Source of the DNA: Thainema sp966674685
GTDB lineage: Bacteria; Cyanobacteriota; Cyanobacteriia; Phormidesmidales; Phormidesmidaceae
Direction of reading: 5' to 3'
DNA: 64,000 nt
Assembly: GCA_966674685.1 (NCBI GenBank)
Contig: CBKWJC010000031.1
Location: 1 to 64,000, forward strand
The notes under the pieces are model-generated. The model saw only the letters and a list, made by a program, of their open reading frames with translations, was not told the origin of the DNA and ran no database searches. Both the position numbers and the translations under genes were made by a program. Positions 24,459 through 33,324 of the stretch are shown here, piece after piece; positions within the stretch are counted from its first letter, which is position 1, and the number at the start of each line of letters is the position of its first letter.

Positions 24459-24746
24459 ATGCAAATCACCCTCAGTACCCAGCAAACCAAGATTCTTGAA
24501 CTCCTCTCGCAACGAGGCGGATATGCGTCCCTTGAAGATGCCATTAACACCGCTTTGATCTTGCTTGCTGACGAAATTAATCAACATACCCCCGATGTGA
24601 ACCCAGACTACTTAGACTGGGTTGAACAAACTCGTCTCAAGATCGACACTGGAATACAGGCTGCTGAGCAAGGCGATACTTTATCGGCGGATGACGTAAT
24701 TAGCCAATTACGCAATAAAGTTGAAGCAGCTAGAGCGATTGAATGA
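24459..24746 (+). CDS. ParD-like antitoxin of a type II toxin-antitoxin pair
   Basis: The 95-residue protein starts with a ribbon-helix-helix-like segment (MQITLSTQQTKILELLSQRGGYASLEDAINTAL), where GGYAS-x-x-DAI matches the GRYASASEVVREAL element of ParD/CopG antitoxins. The C-terminal half (LKIDTGIQAAEQGDTLSADDVISQL) resembles the toxin-binding tail of the ParD group (xxxxGLxxxExGExxxxDxVxxRL). It should bind its own promoter and neutralise a ParE toxin. The next ORF begins within its stop codon (ATGA overlap), the normal arrangement for parDE, but that toxin is cut short. Confidence 0.75.
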   Translation: MQITLSTQQTKILELLSQRGGYASLEDAINTALILLADEINQHTPDVNPDYLDWVEQTRLKIDTGIQAAEQGDTLSADDVISQLRNKVEAARAIE

Positions 24747-24853
24747 AATCTCTGCGAATTACTGTTCCCGCCAGTAAAGACCTCAACACAATCTCAACTC
24801 GCTGCTGCAAACACTGCATCAACACTCAGATCAAGCTGAGGAAACACACTTGA
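24743..24853 (+). pseudogene. Truncated parE-like toxin remnant
   Basis: The ATG overlaps the antitoxin stop. The first 18 residues (MKSLRITVPASKDLNTIS) match a ParE/RelE N-terminus of the type LRIxxxAxxDLxxI. The reading then turns into unrelated sequence (TRCCKHCINTQIKLRKHT) and stops after 36 residues, against about 95-100 for a whole ParE. The unrelated part overlaps the 3' end of the convergent Uma2 gene, so an insertion or deletion probably removed the toxin core. Confidence 0.6.
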
Positions 24854-25408
24854 AACGAGCTTATCTCCAGCCACAAATCGCCGCATTTGGTACTCATTAT
24901 CTTCAAGTTGGCAGATCGTAATCGTGGGCTGTTTCGGTTTGCCAATATGCCGCACCGCGCCCAGCGCGCGAAAATCCACCAGCCAATACTCAGCAATCCC
25001 CAGTGCCTCATACTCAACCAGCTTATGACCATAATCATCGCGCCAGTTTGTGCTCACCACCTCAATTACCAGCGGCACCGTTGCACCCGATTGAATCACC
25101 GAAGACGTTGGCCACAGCGGTTCTTGCGATAACATTTCGCGATTTAGAACAACCACATCCGGCACATACCCCGAACCTTCTGCTTGCGGCTTAATCAGGC
25201 AGGTGCGGGGAATCGAATAGGGCAGCTGACTGCGCCGAATTTCAAAATTCAGCTCCGCCGCCAAAAAGCCAGCGACATCTTCATGGGGGCCTGTCGGTAA
25301 CACTTCAACAACCACCCCCTCGATTAATTCATAGCGGCGACCATTCTCTGGATACCATTCCAAGAATGCCTCAAAACTCATTGGGCTACTAACTTGCGAT
25401 CGCACCAT
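24794..25408 (-). CDS. Uma2 family endonuclease (DUF820)
   Basis: A 204-residue PD-(D/E)XK-type protein. Family features are SFEAFLEWYPENGRRYELIEGVVVEV at the N-terminus, YVPDVVVLN (active-site Asp), VPLVIEVVSTNWRDDYGHKLVEYEALGIAEYWLVD (Glu, with Lys in the next helix) and the terminal FPQLDLSVDAVF. Its 3' end covers the broken parE remnant on the other strand, so its arrival or expansion may be tied to loss of the toxin (inference). Role unknown, as for the family. Confidence 0.88.
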   Translation of the reverse strand: MVRSQVSSPMSFEAFLEWYPENGRRYELIEGVVVEVLPTGPHEDVAGFLAAELNFEIRRSQLPYSIPRTCLIKPQAEGSGYVPDVVVLNREMLSQEPLWPTSSVIQSGATVPLVIEVVSTNWRDDYGHKLVEYEALGIAEYWLVDFRALGAVRHIGKPKQPTITICQLEDNEYQMRRFVAGDKLVSSVFPQLDLSVDAVFAAAS

Positions 25409-25442
25409 AATGGTCGCCCCTTAACGTGAGATTGGCTCAAGC

Positions 25443-26363
25443 CTACATACAGTTTTGCAGAACCCAATTCGTCATTAGCTCATTCACCTGATGCGGCACC
25501 TCATCGTGGGGACAGTGCCCCGCCTGGAGATAATGCTCCGTCAGGTCAGGATAATATTGGCGAAACTTGGCACCGCGATCGCGGGCATTCATCCAGGGGT
25601 CGCCCTCGCCCCAGAGCAGCAGCAGCGGATGCTCCAACTGCTGGAGCAGCTTGTCCACCGTCTCGCCGCGCGGTGACTTAAACACCGACGCAAACACCCG
25701 TGCCGCCCCCGGATCGCAGGAAGGCCGATAGATATCTTCCACCAGTTGATCCGTCACCGCTGACTCGTCTAGATACACCTGCTTCAGCACCCGCCGAATC
25801 GTCGAGCGTCGCCGCGTGTATTGGAACAGCACCCAGCTCGGCAACGGCTGTAGCATAAACGTGCGAACCGCCTGCTGGAGAGGATTCGACTTCGCTACCT
25901 GCTCCGACTCCGCTCCAGCCGGAACGGGTTCCGAAAACGGGCCAGCACTATTCAGCAGCACCACACCCGCTGCCGATTCCGGTCGCTGCGCTGCCACACA
26001 GAGCGAGGCATAACCGCCCAGCGAATTGCCCGCTAGCACTGCCGGACGACCAATCTTATGCTGAATAAAATCGTGGAGCTGATCGCGCCAGAGGTCGCCG
26101 CTATATTGCCAGTCCGGCTTAGCCGAGCGCCCAAAGCCCAGCAGGTCAACCGCCCACACTTCAAACTCGTGCTGGAGCTGAGCAATATTCTTGCGCCAGT
26201 GATCGGTCGAAGCACCAAAGCCATGAATCAGCAGCAGCGGCGGACGGTCAGTGCGCGAACCCGCCTTAACGTAGTGAATCGGCTGGTCGCGCCACGTCCA
26301 ATAAGTTTCTGAATTAGAGTTTGGACTAGGATTGGAATCTGCGATCGCGGCAGTTTGCGTCAT
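25443..26363 (-). CDS. Alpha/beta-fold hydrolase
   Basis: A 306-residue cytoplasmic protein. HGFGAS forms the oxyanion region, AGNSLGGYAS is the nucleophile elbow with the catalytic Ser, LLWGEGDPWM carries the Asp region, and AGHCPHDEVP carries the His. A cap domain lies at about residues 150-225. The pattern is that of the haloalkane dehalogenase/epoxide hydrolase-like or chlorophyllase-like group seen in many cyanobacteria. The substrate is not readable. The gene is 34 bases from the Uma2 gene on the same strand. Confidence 0.88.
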   Translation of the reverse strand: MTQTAAIADSNPSPNSNSETYWTWRDQPIHYVKAGSRTDRPPLLLIHGFGASTDHWRKNIAQLQHEFEVWAVDLLGFGRSAKPDWQYSGDLWRDQLHDFIQHKIGRPAVLAGNSLGGYASLCVAAQRPESAAGVVLLNSAGPFSEPVPAGAESEQVAKSNPLQQAVRTFMLQPLPSWVLFQYTRRRSTIRRVLKQVYLDESAVTDQLVEDIYRPSCDPGAARVFASVFKSPRGETVDKLLQQLEHPLLLLWGEGDPWMNARDRGAKFRQYYPDLTEHYLQAGHCPHDEVPHQVNELMTNWVLQNCM

Positions 26364-26497
26364 AGGAATCGAAACAAAGCAGTAAATCTACCCAAATTAT
26401 TCTAACGTTCAGCAATTGGGGTGATCGGGTATCGGGTAGAGGCAAATGGCCGTTTCTGTTTAGCGTAATGCTCTGTTGGCTCGCCCAAGGTCGTCTT

Positions 26498-26586
26498 GCC
26501 CTCACCCTAAATCCCTCTCCCGCAGGAGAGGGACTTCCGATCCGGCTCCTCTTCTCCTGTGGGAGAAGGGGCTGGGGGATGAGGGC
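26498..26586. repeat. Intergenic copy of the CCCTCACCCTAAATCCCTCTCCC repeat
   Basis: CCCTCACCCTAAATCCCTCT, a facing GAGAGGGACTTCCGATCC, then GGCTCCTCTTCTCCTGTGGG and AGAAGGGGCTGGGGGATGAG. It is the same unit found twice inside cobN at 4476-4714, here between genes. Confidence 0.88.
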
Positions 26587-26705
26587 ATCCGATGCCGACG
26601 CTAAACAGATACAAATGGCCATTTGCCCTTGCACAAAAGTTGCCTTTCGACGACAGCCACGGTCTATGATGATCAATCGAGCATTAGCCCATCTGTGAGT
26701 TCATC

Positions 26706-27617
26706 GTGATTTACCCCATCCGTTCCGATTGGTCGGTCGCCGTTACCCGTCCGGCTCAAACTCTCCAGCGCCTAGCAGGAGCCATGCCGCCCAGCGGTTT
26801 GGTGCTGCTGTCCAGCTTTGCCATCCAGCTCGCGTCCGTTTTTGCCAAGTCCATGTTCGAGACGCTGGGCGTGGTGGGAGCCTCGTTTTTATATAAAGCG
26901 ATCGCAGCTTTGTTTCTGCTGGTTACCTGTCGGTTTTATCGCTGGGACTACTCGCGCCGCAGCTACGTACTGGTTGGCCTGATGGGACTGACGATAGCGG
27001 GTATGTCGTTAGCCATCTACAGCGCCATTGACCGGATTCCCCTCGGTGTTGCTTCGACCCTGGAATTCCTGGGGCCATTGAGCGTGGCGATTCTCGGTTC
27101 GCGGCAGCGGCTGGATTTTCTCTGGGCTGGTTTGGCGACTACTGGGGTACTGCTATTCAATCCCCTGCACTCGATGACGCTCGACCCGATCGGAGTTGTC
27201 CTAGCGCTGGTTGCGGGAGTCTGCTGGGCGGGCTACATTTTACTCTCGCGAGCCGTGGGACAAGCCTTTTCCGGCAAAGTGGGTTTAACTCTGGCGATGA
27301 CGATTGCTGCCTTGCTGCTGATGCCGTTTGGCATTGGGCAAGCGGGTGCTGCCCTGCTTAGTCCTCAAGCTTTAGCGATTGGGCTAGGAGTAGCTATCTT
27401 GGGCGCTGTCATTCCATACTCGCTGGAGTTCAATGCCCTCAAGCGGATGCCGCCCCGCGTCTTCGGCGTGTTGATGAGTATTGAACCTGCGATCGCAGCT
27501 TTGGTTGGCCTACTCTTTCTACACGAGATATTAACCCTGCGATCCGTAGTTGCGATCGCACTAGTCACGTTAGCAGCCATCGGCGCGACCTTATCGCGCC
27601 ATCCAGCCGATTCTTAA
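26706..27617 (+). CDS. EamA family transporter, RhtA-like
   Basis: A 303-residue inner-membrane protein with about ten hydrophobic segments in two EamA repeats. The first covers LVLLSSFAIQLASVFAKSMF to GVLLFNPL, the second GVVLALVAGVCWAGYILLSR to VAIALVTLAAIGATL. The IPLGVASTLEFLGPLSVAI and IPYSLEFNALKRMPPRVFGVLMSIEPAIAAL elements match the threonine/homoserine exporter RhtA group. It probably exports amino acids or related metabolites. The start is GTG, which immediately follows a run without other candidates. Confidence 0.88.
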   Translation: MIYPIRSDWSVAVTRPAQTLQRLAGAMPPSGLVLLSSFAIQLASVFAKSMFETLGVVGASFLYKAIAALFLLVTCRFYRWDYSRRSYVLVGLMGLTIAGMSLAIYSAIDRIPLGVASTLEFLGPLSVAILGSRQRLDFLWAGLATTGVLLFNPLHSMTLDPIGVVLALVAGVCWAGYILLSRAVGQAFSGKVGLTLAMTIAALLLMPFGIGQAGAALLSPQALAIGLGVAILGAVIPYSLEFNALKRMPPRVFGVLMSIEPAIAALVGLLFLHEILTLRSVVAIALVTLAAIGATLSRHPADS

Positions 27618-27671
27618 GCTTTGAGTGCGCTATTTATAGATTAGTCCCGTCAACGCTGAGGAATTTCGCAA

Positions 27672-28568
27672 ATGCTTCAGACGCTCCCGCACAAGATTCG
27701 GCGCAAGTGGCAAGTGGCTCAGTCGGAGGTCAAGTTTTGGCTGGAACAGCAGCGCTATGCGCCTCAAATCGCGGCGCAGCGGGCGCTACTCCATCCGGTT
27801 GATCAGCAAATTGTGTCAGCACTCAAACAAGACGGCGTCGCGGTTTCCTCGCTGACCGAACTGGCAATTCCGGATACCGAGCAGTTTATGCAGGCGGCTC
27901 AAGCGCTGATGGCAGAGCTACAGGCGCAACCTGCGATCGCACCTCGCCCCAATGACCGTCAAAATGCCTTCAGCCACGCCGTCCCCGCTAGCCCGATTCA
28001 GATTGCTCGCGATTATCCAGCCTTATTTACCTGGGGATTGTGCGATCGCATTTTGAATATCTTGGAAGTCTACATGCAGGCTCCGGTTGCTTGCCAAGGC
28101 GTGAATTTGCGGCGGGACGTGGTGGATGGGCAGCAGATTGGCACTCGCTTCTGGCATCGCGACGGCGAAGATCGCCATGTGATCAAAATCATCATTTATC
28201 TGACCGACGTGGGCGAAACCGATGGCCCTTTCGAGTACATCCCCAAGTCGCAATCGCCTTCCTACAGGCAGTTTAAGGCGGTTAACTACCAAATCTCCAA
28301 TCCCGACATGGCCCAGGTAGTACCACCAGACCAGTGGCAAGCCTGCATGGGCAAAGCGGGAACCGTGATTTTTACCGATACCGCTAAAGTCTTTCACCAC
28401 GGGCGAGTGCCACAGACGGAGCGGGTAGCGGTGTTCTTTGCCTATACCTCCCATCAACCACGCTGGCCAGAGCTATGCAATGCCACATCGTTTCACCAGG
28501 GTTTGCCGTATTTACAAGTCGCGCTGTCGGAGCGGCAGCGGGAGAGTATTTGGGGGTTGAGGAAGTGA
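27672..28568 (+). CDS. 2-oxoglutarate/Fe(II) oxygenase, phytanoyl-CoA dioxygenase-like
   Basis: A 298-residue protein. Iron ligands are recognisable as HxD in FWHRDGEDRHVIKIIIYLTDV and a distal His in KVFHHGRVPQTERVAVFFAY, whose Arg should bind 2-oxoglutarate. The double-stranded beta-helix spans roughly residues 135-265. The N-terminal 60 residues are a helical extension (LPHKIRRKWQVAQSEVKFWLEQQ). The substrate is unknown. It follows the EamA transporter by 54 bases on the same strand, so co-transcription is possible. Confidence 0.82.
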   Translation: MLQTLPHKIRRKWQVAQSEVKFWLEQQRYAPQIAAQRALLHPVDQQIVSALKQDGVAVSSLTELAIPDTEQFMQAAQALMAELQAQPAIAPRPNDRQNAFSHAVPASPIQIARDYPALFTWGLCDRILNILEVYMQAPVACQGVNLRRDVVDGQQIGTRFWHRDGEDRHVIKIIIYLTDVGETDGPFEYIPKSQSPSYRQFKAVNYQISNPDMAQVVPPDQWQACMGKAGTVIFTDTAKVFHHGRVPQTERVAVFFAYTSHQPRWPELCNATSFHQGLPYLQVALSERQRESIWGLRK

Positions 28569-28683
28569 TGAGAATCTAGATTGGGATGGATGCGATCGCA
28601 CTTTTGATCTGGATATGCTGACGTTTAGTCATTGAATTAGTCAGAGAACAGGAATGGCGTAGGCTATTGCCGAAGGAGGCATT

Positions 28684-29373
28684 TTGGCAAATCCGGATCA
28701 TCTCGCTATCATTCAGCGGGACATTGAAGAATGGAACCAGTGGCGGGCAGAGCATCAAGATATCCGGCCTGATTTAAGTGGTGCGAGTCTTTTGCGGGGA
28801 GGGCACTACAGCGGCGCAAATTTGTCAGAAGCCAACCTGCACCGCAATGATTTGATTGCGGCTGATTTGAGTCAGTCGAATCTGTCAGAAGCGGATATGA
28901 GCGGTGCAGAACTGCGGAAAACGGATCTGAGTGAGGCTGATCTGCCCCACGCCAATTTAATTGAAACCGATTCACGTCGAGCGGACTTCAGCCATGCCAA
29001 TCTCAGCTATGCGGCGCTGATTCGAGCCGATCTGAGTCATGCCAGCCTAATTGAAACGGACTTTACGGGTGCGGACCTGATTGGCACAATTTTTACGGGC
29101 AGTAGTTTGATTCGGGCCGACTTTAGTAATGCGGATTTGAGCGGGGCAGACTTTAGCGAGGCCGACTTGATTCAGGCCAATTTCAATGGTGCTAACTTAG
29201 ATGGAGCCAAATTCGGTCGCGCGACGCTGCACGGAGCTGATTTTAGTAACGCCAGCCTGGGCGGAGTCGATTTCACTGATGCTCAGCTTGAAGGCGCAAT
29301 CTTTCCCGATGATTATCAGCCCAATGACCAATCAGGTTCAGTTGAATCGACCGAGCAGGCGTCGTCGGCTTAG
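28684..29373 (+). CDS. Pentapeptide repeat protein
   Basis: A 229-residue protein with about 30 tandem pentapeptides of the A(D/N)LxX kind from residue 33 to 208 (for example LSGASLL, SGANLSEANLHRNDL, HANLIETD, ADLSGADFSEADL). They fold into a right-handed quadrilateral beta-helix. There is no signal peptide or membrane segment. The start is TTG, chosen because AAGGAGG lies four bases upstream; there is no earlier ATG in frame. Such proteins are numerous in cyanobacteria and mostly of unknown role. Confidence 0.9.
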   Translation: MANPDHLAIIQRDIEEWNQWRAEHQDIRPDLSGASLLRGGHYSGANLSEANLHRNDLIAADLSQSNLSEADMSGAELRKTDLSEADLPHANLIETDSRRADFSHANLSYAALIRADLSHASLIETDFTGADLIGTIFTGSSLIRADFSNADLSGADFSEADLIQANFNGANLDGAKFGRATLHGADFSNASLGGVDFTDAQLEGAIFPDDYQPNDQSGSVESTEQASSA

Positions 29374-29407
29374 GAACGCGGATTTGGTTAACGTGAAAAT
29401 ATTTGAG

Positions 29408-29436
29408 GTAGGGACACGGCATTGCCGTGTCCCTAC
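29408..29436. repeat. Dispersed hairpin GTAGGGACACGGC
   Basis: GTAGGGACACGGCA and its complement TGCCGTGTCCCTAC meet with almost no loop. It is a common cyanobacterial intergenic palindrome and lies after the pentapeptide gene, facing a convergent gene. Confidence 0.8.
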
Positions 29437-29473
29437 GGATGGAATGATTGATAGGCTACTTGATTCACGATCC

Positions 29474-30919
29474 TTAGCGCTTCTGCCGGAGGCTACCGCG
29501 CAGGCGACGGGATTTGATCAGAAGCTGCTGGTAGCTGTCAACTTGATCGAGATTAAGCTGCTGTAGTTCGGCTTGATCCGCCTTGAAGCCCAGTTCCTCA
29601 ATTTGCTGCCGCATTTTGTACTCCCGTTCATAGATCTGCTGCGCCATGGTCTGAAACACGCGAGCCAGCCGACCCAGTTCATCCTGGCGTTTGGCGACTT
29701 CAGCTAGCCGATGTACTTCAAACTGCCCGGTTTCAATGTCGGCAGCCATATTGGCAATCTTGAGGATGGGACGAGCAATCAGCCGATCGGAGATCAGGAT
29801 TGCGATGCCAGCCGCACCAATGATAAAAATCAAGATAGCGCCCAGTAGGATGTGCTGATTGCGCCGGATTGGTGCTAGGTAGCTATCGGAGGGAATGACG
29901 GTTCCTAAAATCCAGTTGGAGCGCTCAATTGGGGCGAACGAGAGCGAATATTGTTTGCGCGATCGCGGATCGGTATAGATGAATTTCTTGAGTTCACTCA
30001 GATCCTGCATTCTAATCTGCTCTGACTGCAAGCCTCGGTAAGCAACTTGCAGCATTGCATCGTCAGTTTTGCTGAACTGCTGTAGATCCATTTCCGTTCC
30101 TGTTTTCGGCAAAACGGCAGCGGGATTACTCGCGGCAATTAATTCTTCCTCGGCATTGATAATGAAAATTTCACCCTCTCGTTCACCCTGAAGCCGCGAC
30201 AGGTACTCAGAAAGCTGGGTTAGTTCGATCCCGACGCCAATCACACCCAGCAATTCCCCCTCGCGCTCAAGCGTGATACTCGCGTCCATGCCAGGAGTGC
30301 TACTGGTGCTGTAAACATAGATGGTCCAGGCTGTTTCGCCCGCTTGCCGCACAGCGCTTTGATACCAGGGACGATCTGGCGCATAGTAGGGAGGATTGTG
30401 TTCGGCAGTTTCCTCGTTGACGAGGTTCAGGTCACCTGCATGATGGTGATAGGTGTGAACGGTGGCCATTGTCGTGCCAGTGTCTGGATTCCAGTCGCGA
30501 TTGTGATACTTAATCTCGCTAGTTGCTGTCCGTTGAGCACCAATAAAATCACCGTTGCTGTAGCCAAACTGTACCCAGCTAAAATTTGGATTCGCCTCTA
30601 GAACGCTAATCAGATAATTTTCTCGTCCTTCGGAGTTGTCTAAAGTCAGTAAGTTGCGGTTGGCACTGCTGTAAATTAGCTGCTGAGCAGACTCTGTTGA
30701 GTCAAACAGTCGCTTAACTTCTTGGGATGTACCCTGAATAATCTCCTTATTGACCTGGGTGATAATGGTGTCGATGTTCTTGCGGGAAATCAGCCACCAG
30801 GGGATGTAGACGACGGTGGCAGTGGCGCTGACGATCAGTAAGATAGCGCCTACGAGAGTGGTTTTGAGGCCAAAGCGCGATCGCGTATTTAAACGCTGGT
30901 GAGACGCAAAACGCTGCAT
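29474..30919 (-). CDS. Membrane sensor: double Cache plus HAMP, no output domain
   Basis: A 481-residue protein with TM1 at about 20-45 and a periplasmic dCache domain at about 50-340 (NFSWVQFGYSNGDFIGAQR, PDRPWYQSAVRQAGETAWTIYVYS, GVIGVGIEL). TM2 lies at about 353-373, HAMP at 375-430 (RPILKIANMAADIETGQFE), and a short coiled coil closes the chain (QIYEREYKMRQQIEELGFKADQAE). The protein ends there. Kinase, cyclase, phosphatase and methyl-accepting modules are all missing, and no partner gene is adjacent. The stop codon appears genuine. It may signal through a separate partner or be a truncated receptor. Confidence 0.85.
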   Translation of the reverse strand: MQRFASHQRLNTRSRFGLKTTLVGAILLIVSATATVVYIPWWLISRKNIDTIITQVNKEIIQGTSQEVKRLFDSTESAQQLIYSSANRNLLTLDNSEGRENYLISVLEANPNFSWVQFGYSNGDFIGAQRTATSEIKYHNRDWNPDTGTTMATVHTYHHHAGDLNLVNEETAEHNPPYYAPDRPWYQSAVRQAGETAWTIYVYSTSSTPGMDASITLEREGELLGVIGVGIELTQLSEYLSRLQGEREGEIFIINAEEELIAASNPAAVLPKTGTEMDLQQFSKTDDAMLQVAYRGLQSEQIRMQDLSELKKFIYTDPRSRKQYSLSFAPIERSNWILGTVIPSDSYLAPIRRNQHILLGAILIFIIGAAGIAILISDRLIARPILKIANMAADIETGQFEVHRLAEVAKRQDELGRLARVFQTMAQQIYEREYKMRQQIEELGFKADQAELQQLNLDQVDSYQQLLIKSRRLRGSLRQKR

Positions 30920-31156
30920 AACGAAATCCGTGAGAGCGAGGACGGTGTGTGAAGTGCTGAGTGCTAATTTTTAGAAGTAAAAGGTGATACTGAATCCGAC
31001 TAGAAGACCCCGCGTGAAAGTCACAATTGTACTGGCGAGATCACGACAGGTTTTGGTGCAAGATGTGAGGATATTAAAATTATTCAGTTATTACGGAAAA
31101 ATAATCGGAACTCGATAACTTTATTTAGATTTTGCACTCTAGATTTTGAACCGCCT

Positions 31157-31810
31157 ATGCCATCTCCGATCGCACATTCTGTTGCAGGTTATATTTGTGC
31201 AAATTTGCTGCCGCTGCCTGTTGATCGAGCGGCATCGCCCTTTGCTCGATCAACTTCGGTTCGACTACTGGGACTGTATGGTGTGCTGATCGGGAATGTA
31301 CCCGACCTCGATTTTGTAGGGGAAATGATGGGGCTGGGGCACCATCGCGGCATTAGCCACAGCCTGGTGGCCATGCTGGCTGTCAGCGCGATCGCAAGTT
31401 TGCTGTCCGCTGTCATTGCTCGGATCGGTCATCGCCGCAATGGTCATCGTGGCAATCATTGTTTGATGACAATTGCGACAGTGAGCTTTGGTCTCACGCT
31501 GGTGGTGTACGGCAGCCATTTGCTGCTGGACTATTTCACAGCGGGCGGCCCTGGTATGCAGCTCTTACAGCCATTTTCAGATCGCTATTTTCAAGCAGCC
31601 CGACCGATTTTTCCATCCGTTCGTCACTCGGAAGGACTGCTTTACTGGGGACATCTAGAATTTATTCGAGTTGAGCTAGCCTATAGCGCGATCGCAGTGG
31701 CAGGATTATGGGGCTGGCAGAGATGGTGCGATCGCAATTCACGAAAACAGACCAACACCACGCATAGCAACCACATCAGTGAGGACGCGGGAAATTCTGA
31801 AAGCGTTTAA
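31157..31810 (+). CDS. YdjM-like membrane protein, predicted metal-dependent hydrolase
   Basis: A 217-residue integral membrane protein with about four or five hydrophobic segments. The conserved polar set of the YdjM/DUF457 family is present: an N-terminal PSPIAHS, then GNVPDLDF, HHRGISHSL and GSHLLLDYFT. Histidines and aspartates face the membrane as in phospholipase-C-like metal sites. In E. coli the homologue is SOS-induced, but I see no LexA box here. The biochemical role is unproven. Confidence 0.85.
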   Translation: MPSPIAHSVAGYICANLLPLPVDRAASPFARSTSVRLLGLYGVLIGNVPDLDFVGEMMGLGHHRGISHSLVAMLAVSAIASLLSAVIARIGHRRNGHRGNHCLMTIATVSFGLTLVVYGSHLLLDYFTAGGPGMQLLQPFSDRYFQAARPIFPSVRHSEGLLYWGHLEFIRVELAYSAIAVAGLWGWQRWCDRNSRKQTNTTHSNHISEDAGNSESV

Positions 31811-31838
31811 GCGTTCAAACGTTCAAACGCTTAAACGT
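31804..31838. repeat. Palindromic AACGTT-based octamer repeats
   Basis: CGTTTAAGCGTT...AACGCTTAAACG forms a palindrome built from short CGTTCAAA/CGTTTAAA units. It overlaps the last codons of the YdjM-like gene. A second locus of the same units lies at 34629-34671. Confidence 0.6.
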
Positions 31839-31947
31839 TGATCAACTTCAGCCACCGATGATATCTCCGCTCTCCCGCTCTCCACCGCCCCCCTGCTCCC
31901 CTGCCCGCCTATCCCACGTTGACTAAAGGCACTCAACAGCAAGCGCA

Positions 31948-33207
31948 CTAATTCAACAACTGCTCCGGCAGCGCCTCTGGGCGAATCGATGCCGTCACAT
32001 TTTGACCATTGCGCCGCAGTTCAAGCTGGAGCGTGTCGCCAATGGAAGACTGCTCCACTAGTGCCTGCACGTCTTCAGCGCGGGCAATGTCACGCTCGTT
32101 GATTTGGCGAATCACGTCACCGGGGCGCAGCCCTGCTTTGGCAGCGGGAGAGCCTTCAACAATGGCAATTACAATCACGCCAGCATCGTCCCGTACCTGG
32201 AGATTAAAGCGAGGATCGCGGTTGATGGCGTCGCGCAGTTCTGGCGTCAGTGTTTGCATCCGGATACCAATGTAGGGATGCTGAACGGAACCCGTGGCAA
32301 TGAGCTGGTCGGCAATCTCACGCGCTTCGTTAATCGGAATGGCAAAACCAAGACCCTGGGCACCGCCGATAATTGCGGTGTTCATGCCGATCACTTGGCC
32401 CCGCTCATTCAGCAAGGGGCCACCGGAATTACCCGGATTGATGGCCGCATCGGTTTGAATAAAGTCAATTCGCTTATCGGGGATGCGAACTTGGGAACTG
32501 CTGCGACCCGTGGCGCTAATGATGCCTGCGGTTACGGTGTTGTCCAAGCCCAGGGGATTGCCAATTGCGATCGCCCATTCGCCAGGTCGGAGCTGATTCG
32601 AATCACCCAGGGTGACAACGGGCAGATTGCCTTCTTCCACCCGAACGACGGCGACATCGGTCAGCGGATCGCGGCCCAGCACTCGTCCCTGCAATTCACG
32701 TCCATCTTTCAGCGTCACGGTTACATCAGTTGCGCCTTCGACTACGTGGGCGTTCGTCAGAATCAAACCGTTGCGGTCAATAATGAAACCTGAACCTGTC
32801 CCCCGTTCCACCCGTGTTGAGGGAATGTCGGGGATTTCGCCAAAGAATCGGCGGAAAAAGGGATCGCGAAACACGGAGGGAACCTGCGTTTCAACGGTAC
32901 GCGAGGCATTGATTCGCACCACGGCTGGGCCGACTTGTTCAACGGCATCGGCAATAAAGTTGCTGCCTGCGGTTGCTTGAATGAGTCCTGTGCGCCCTCC
33001 GGATGGCACCTGGCTCAGCAGGATTTGATCTGTGGGGGTACTGATGGCAGACGTGGTAGCGATGGGAAGCTGCGATCGCGATTCAGAGTAAGACGACTGG
33101 GGCAGACTGGTGAATGATTGTGCCGCTGTTCCCGCTAGTGCTAGAAGCACTAGGGAAAAGAGCTTTGAATATTGCTTTGTCCAAGGTTGTTTCCGCTGCT
33201 GTTTCAT
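31948..33207 (-). CDS. HtrA/Deg family serine protease with PDZ domain
   Basis: A periplasmic or thylakoid-lumen quality-control protease. An N-terminal signal (KLFSLVLLALAGTAAQS) precedes a trypsin-like domain with the triad His in ILTNAHVV, Asp in PLTDVAVV and Ser in NPGNSGGP. A single PDZ domain follows (YIGIRMQTLTPEL to the C-terminus, with GSPAAKAGLRPGDVI). The order and length, about 419 residues, are those of cyanobacterial HhoA/HhoB/HtrA. An ATG eight codons upstream is also in frame; the later MKQQRKQ start gives a more normal signal peptide. Confidence 0.93.
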   Translation of the reverse strand: MKQQRKQPWTKQYSKLFSLVLLALAGTAAQSFTSLPQSSYSESRSQLPIATTSAISTPTDQILLSQVPSGGRTGLIQATAGSNFIADAVEQVGPAVVRINASRTVETQVPSVFRDPFFRRFFGEIPDIPSTRVERGTGSGFIIDRNGLILTNAHVVEGATDVTVTLKDGRELQGRVLGRDPLTDVAVVRVEEGNLPVVTLGDSNQLRPGEWAIAIGNPLGLDNTVTAGIISATGRSSSQVRIPDKRIDFIQTDAAINPGNSGGPLLNERGQVIGMNTAIIGGAQGLGFAIPINEAREIADQLIATGSVQHPYIGIRMQTLTPELRDAINRDPRFNLQVRDDAGVIVIAIVEGSPAAKAGLRPGDVIRQINERDIARAEDVQALVEQSSIGDTLQLELRRNGQNVTASIRPEALPEQLLN

Positions 33208-33324
33208 GGCCGTTTCTTTCACGCAATACATTTACGCAATACATTCACAGACGCAACGATTCTGGTTTTGCTCCCTGACTGAGGTCATTCAATAGATTTT
33301 ATTGGAAATAAAGTTTTGGGGGTT

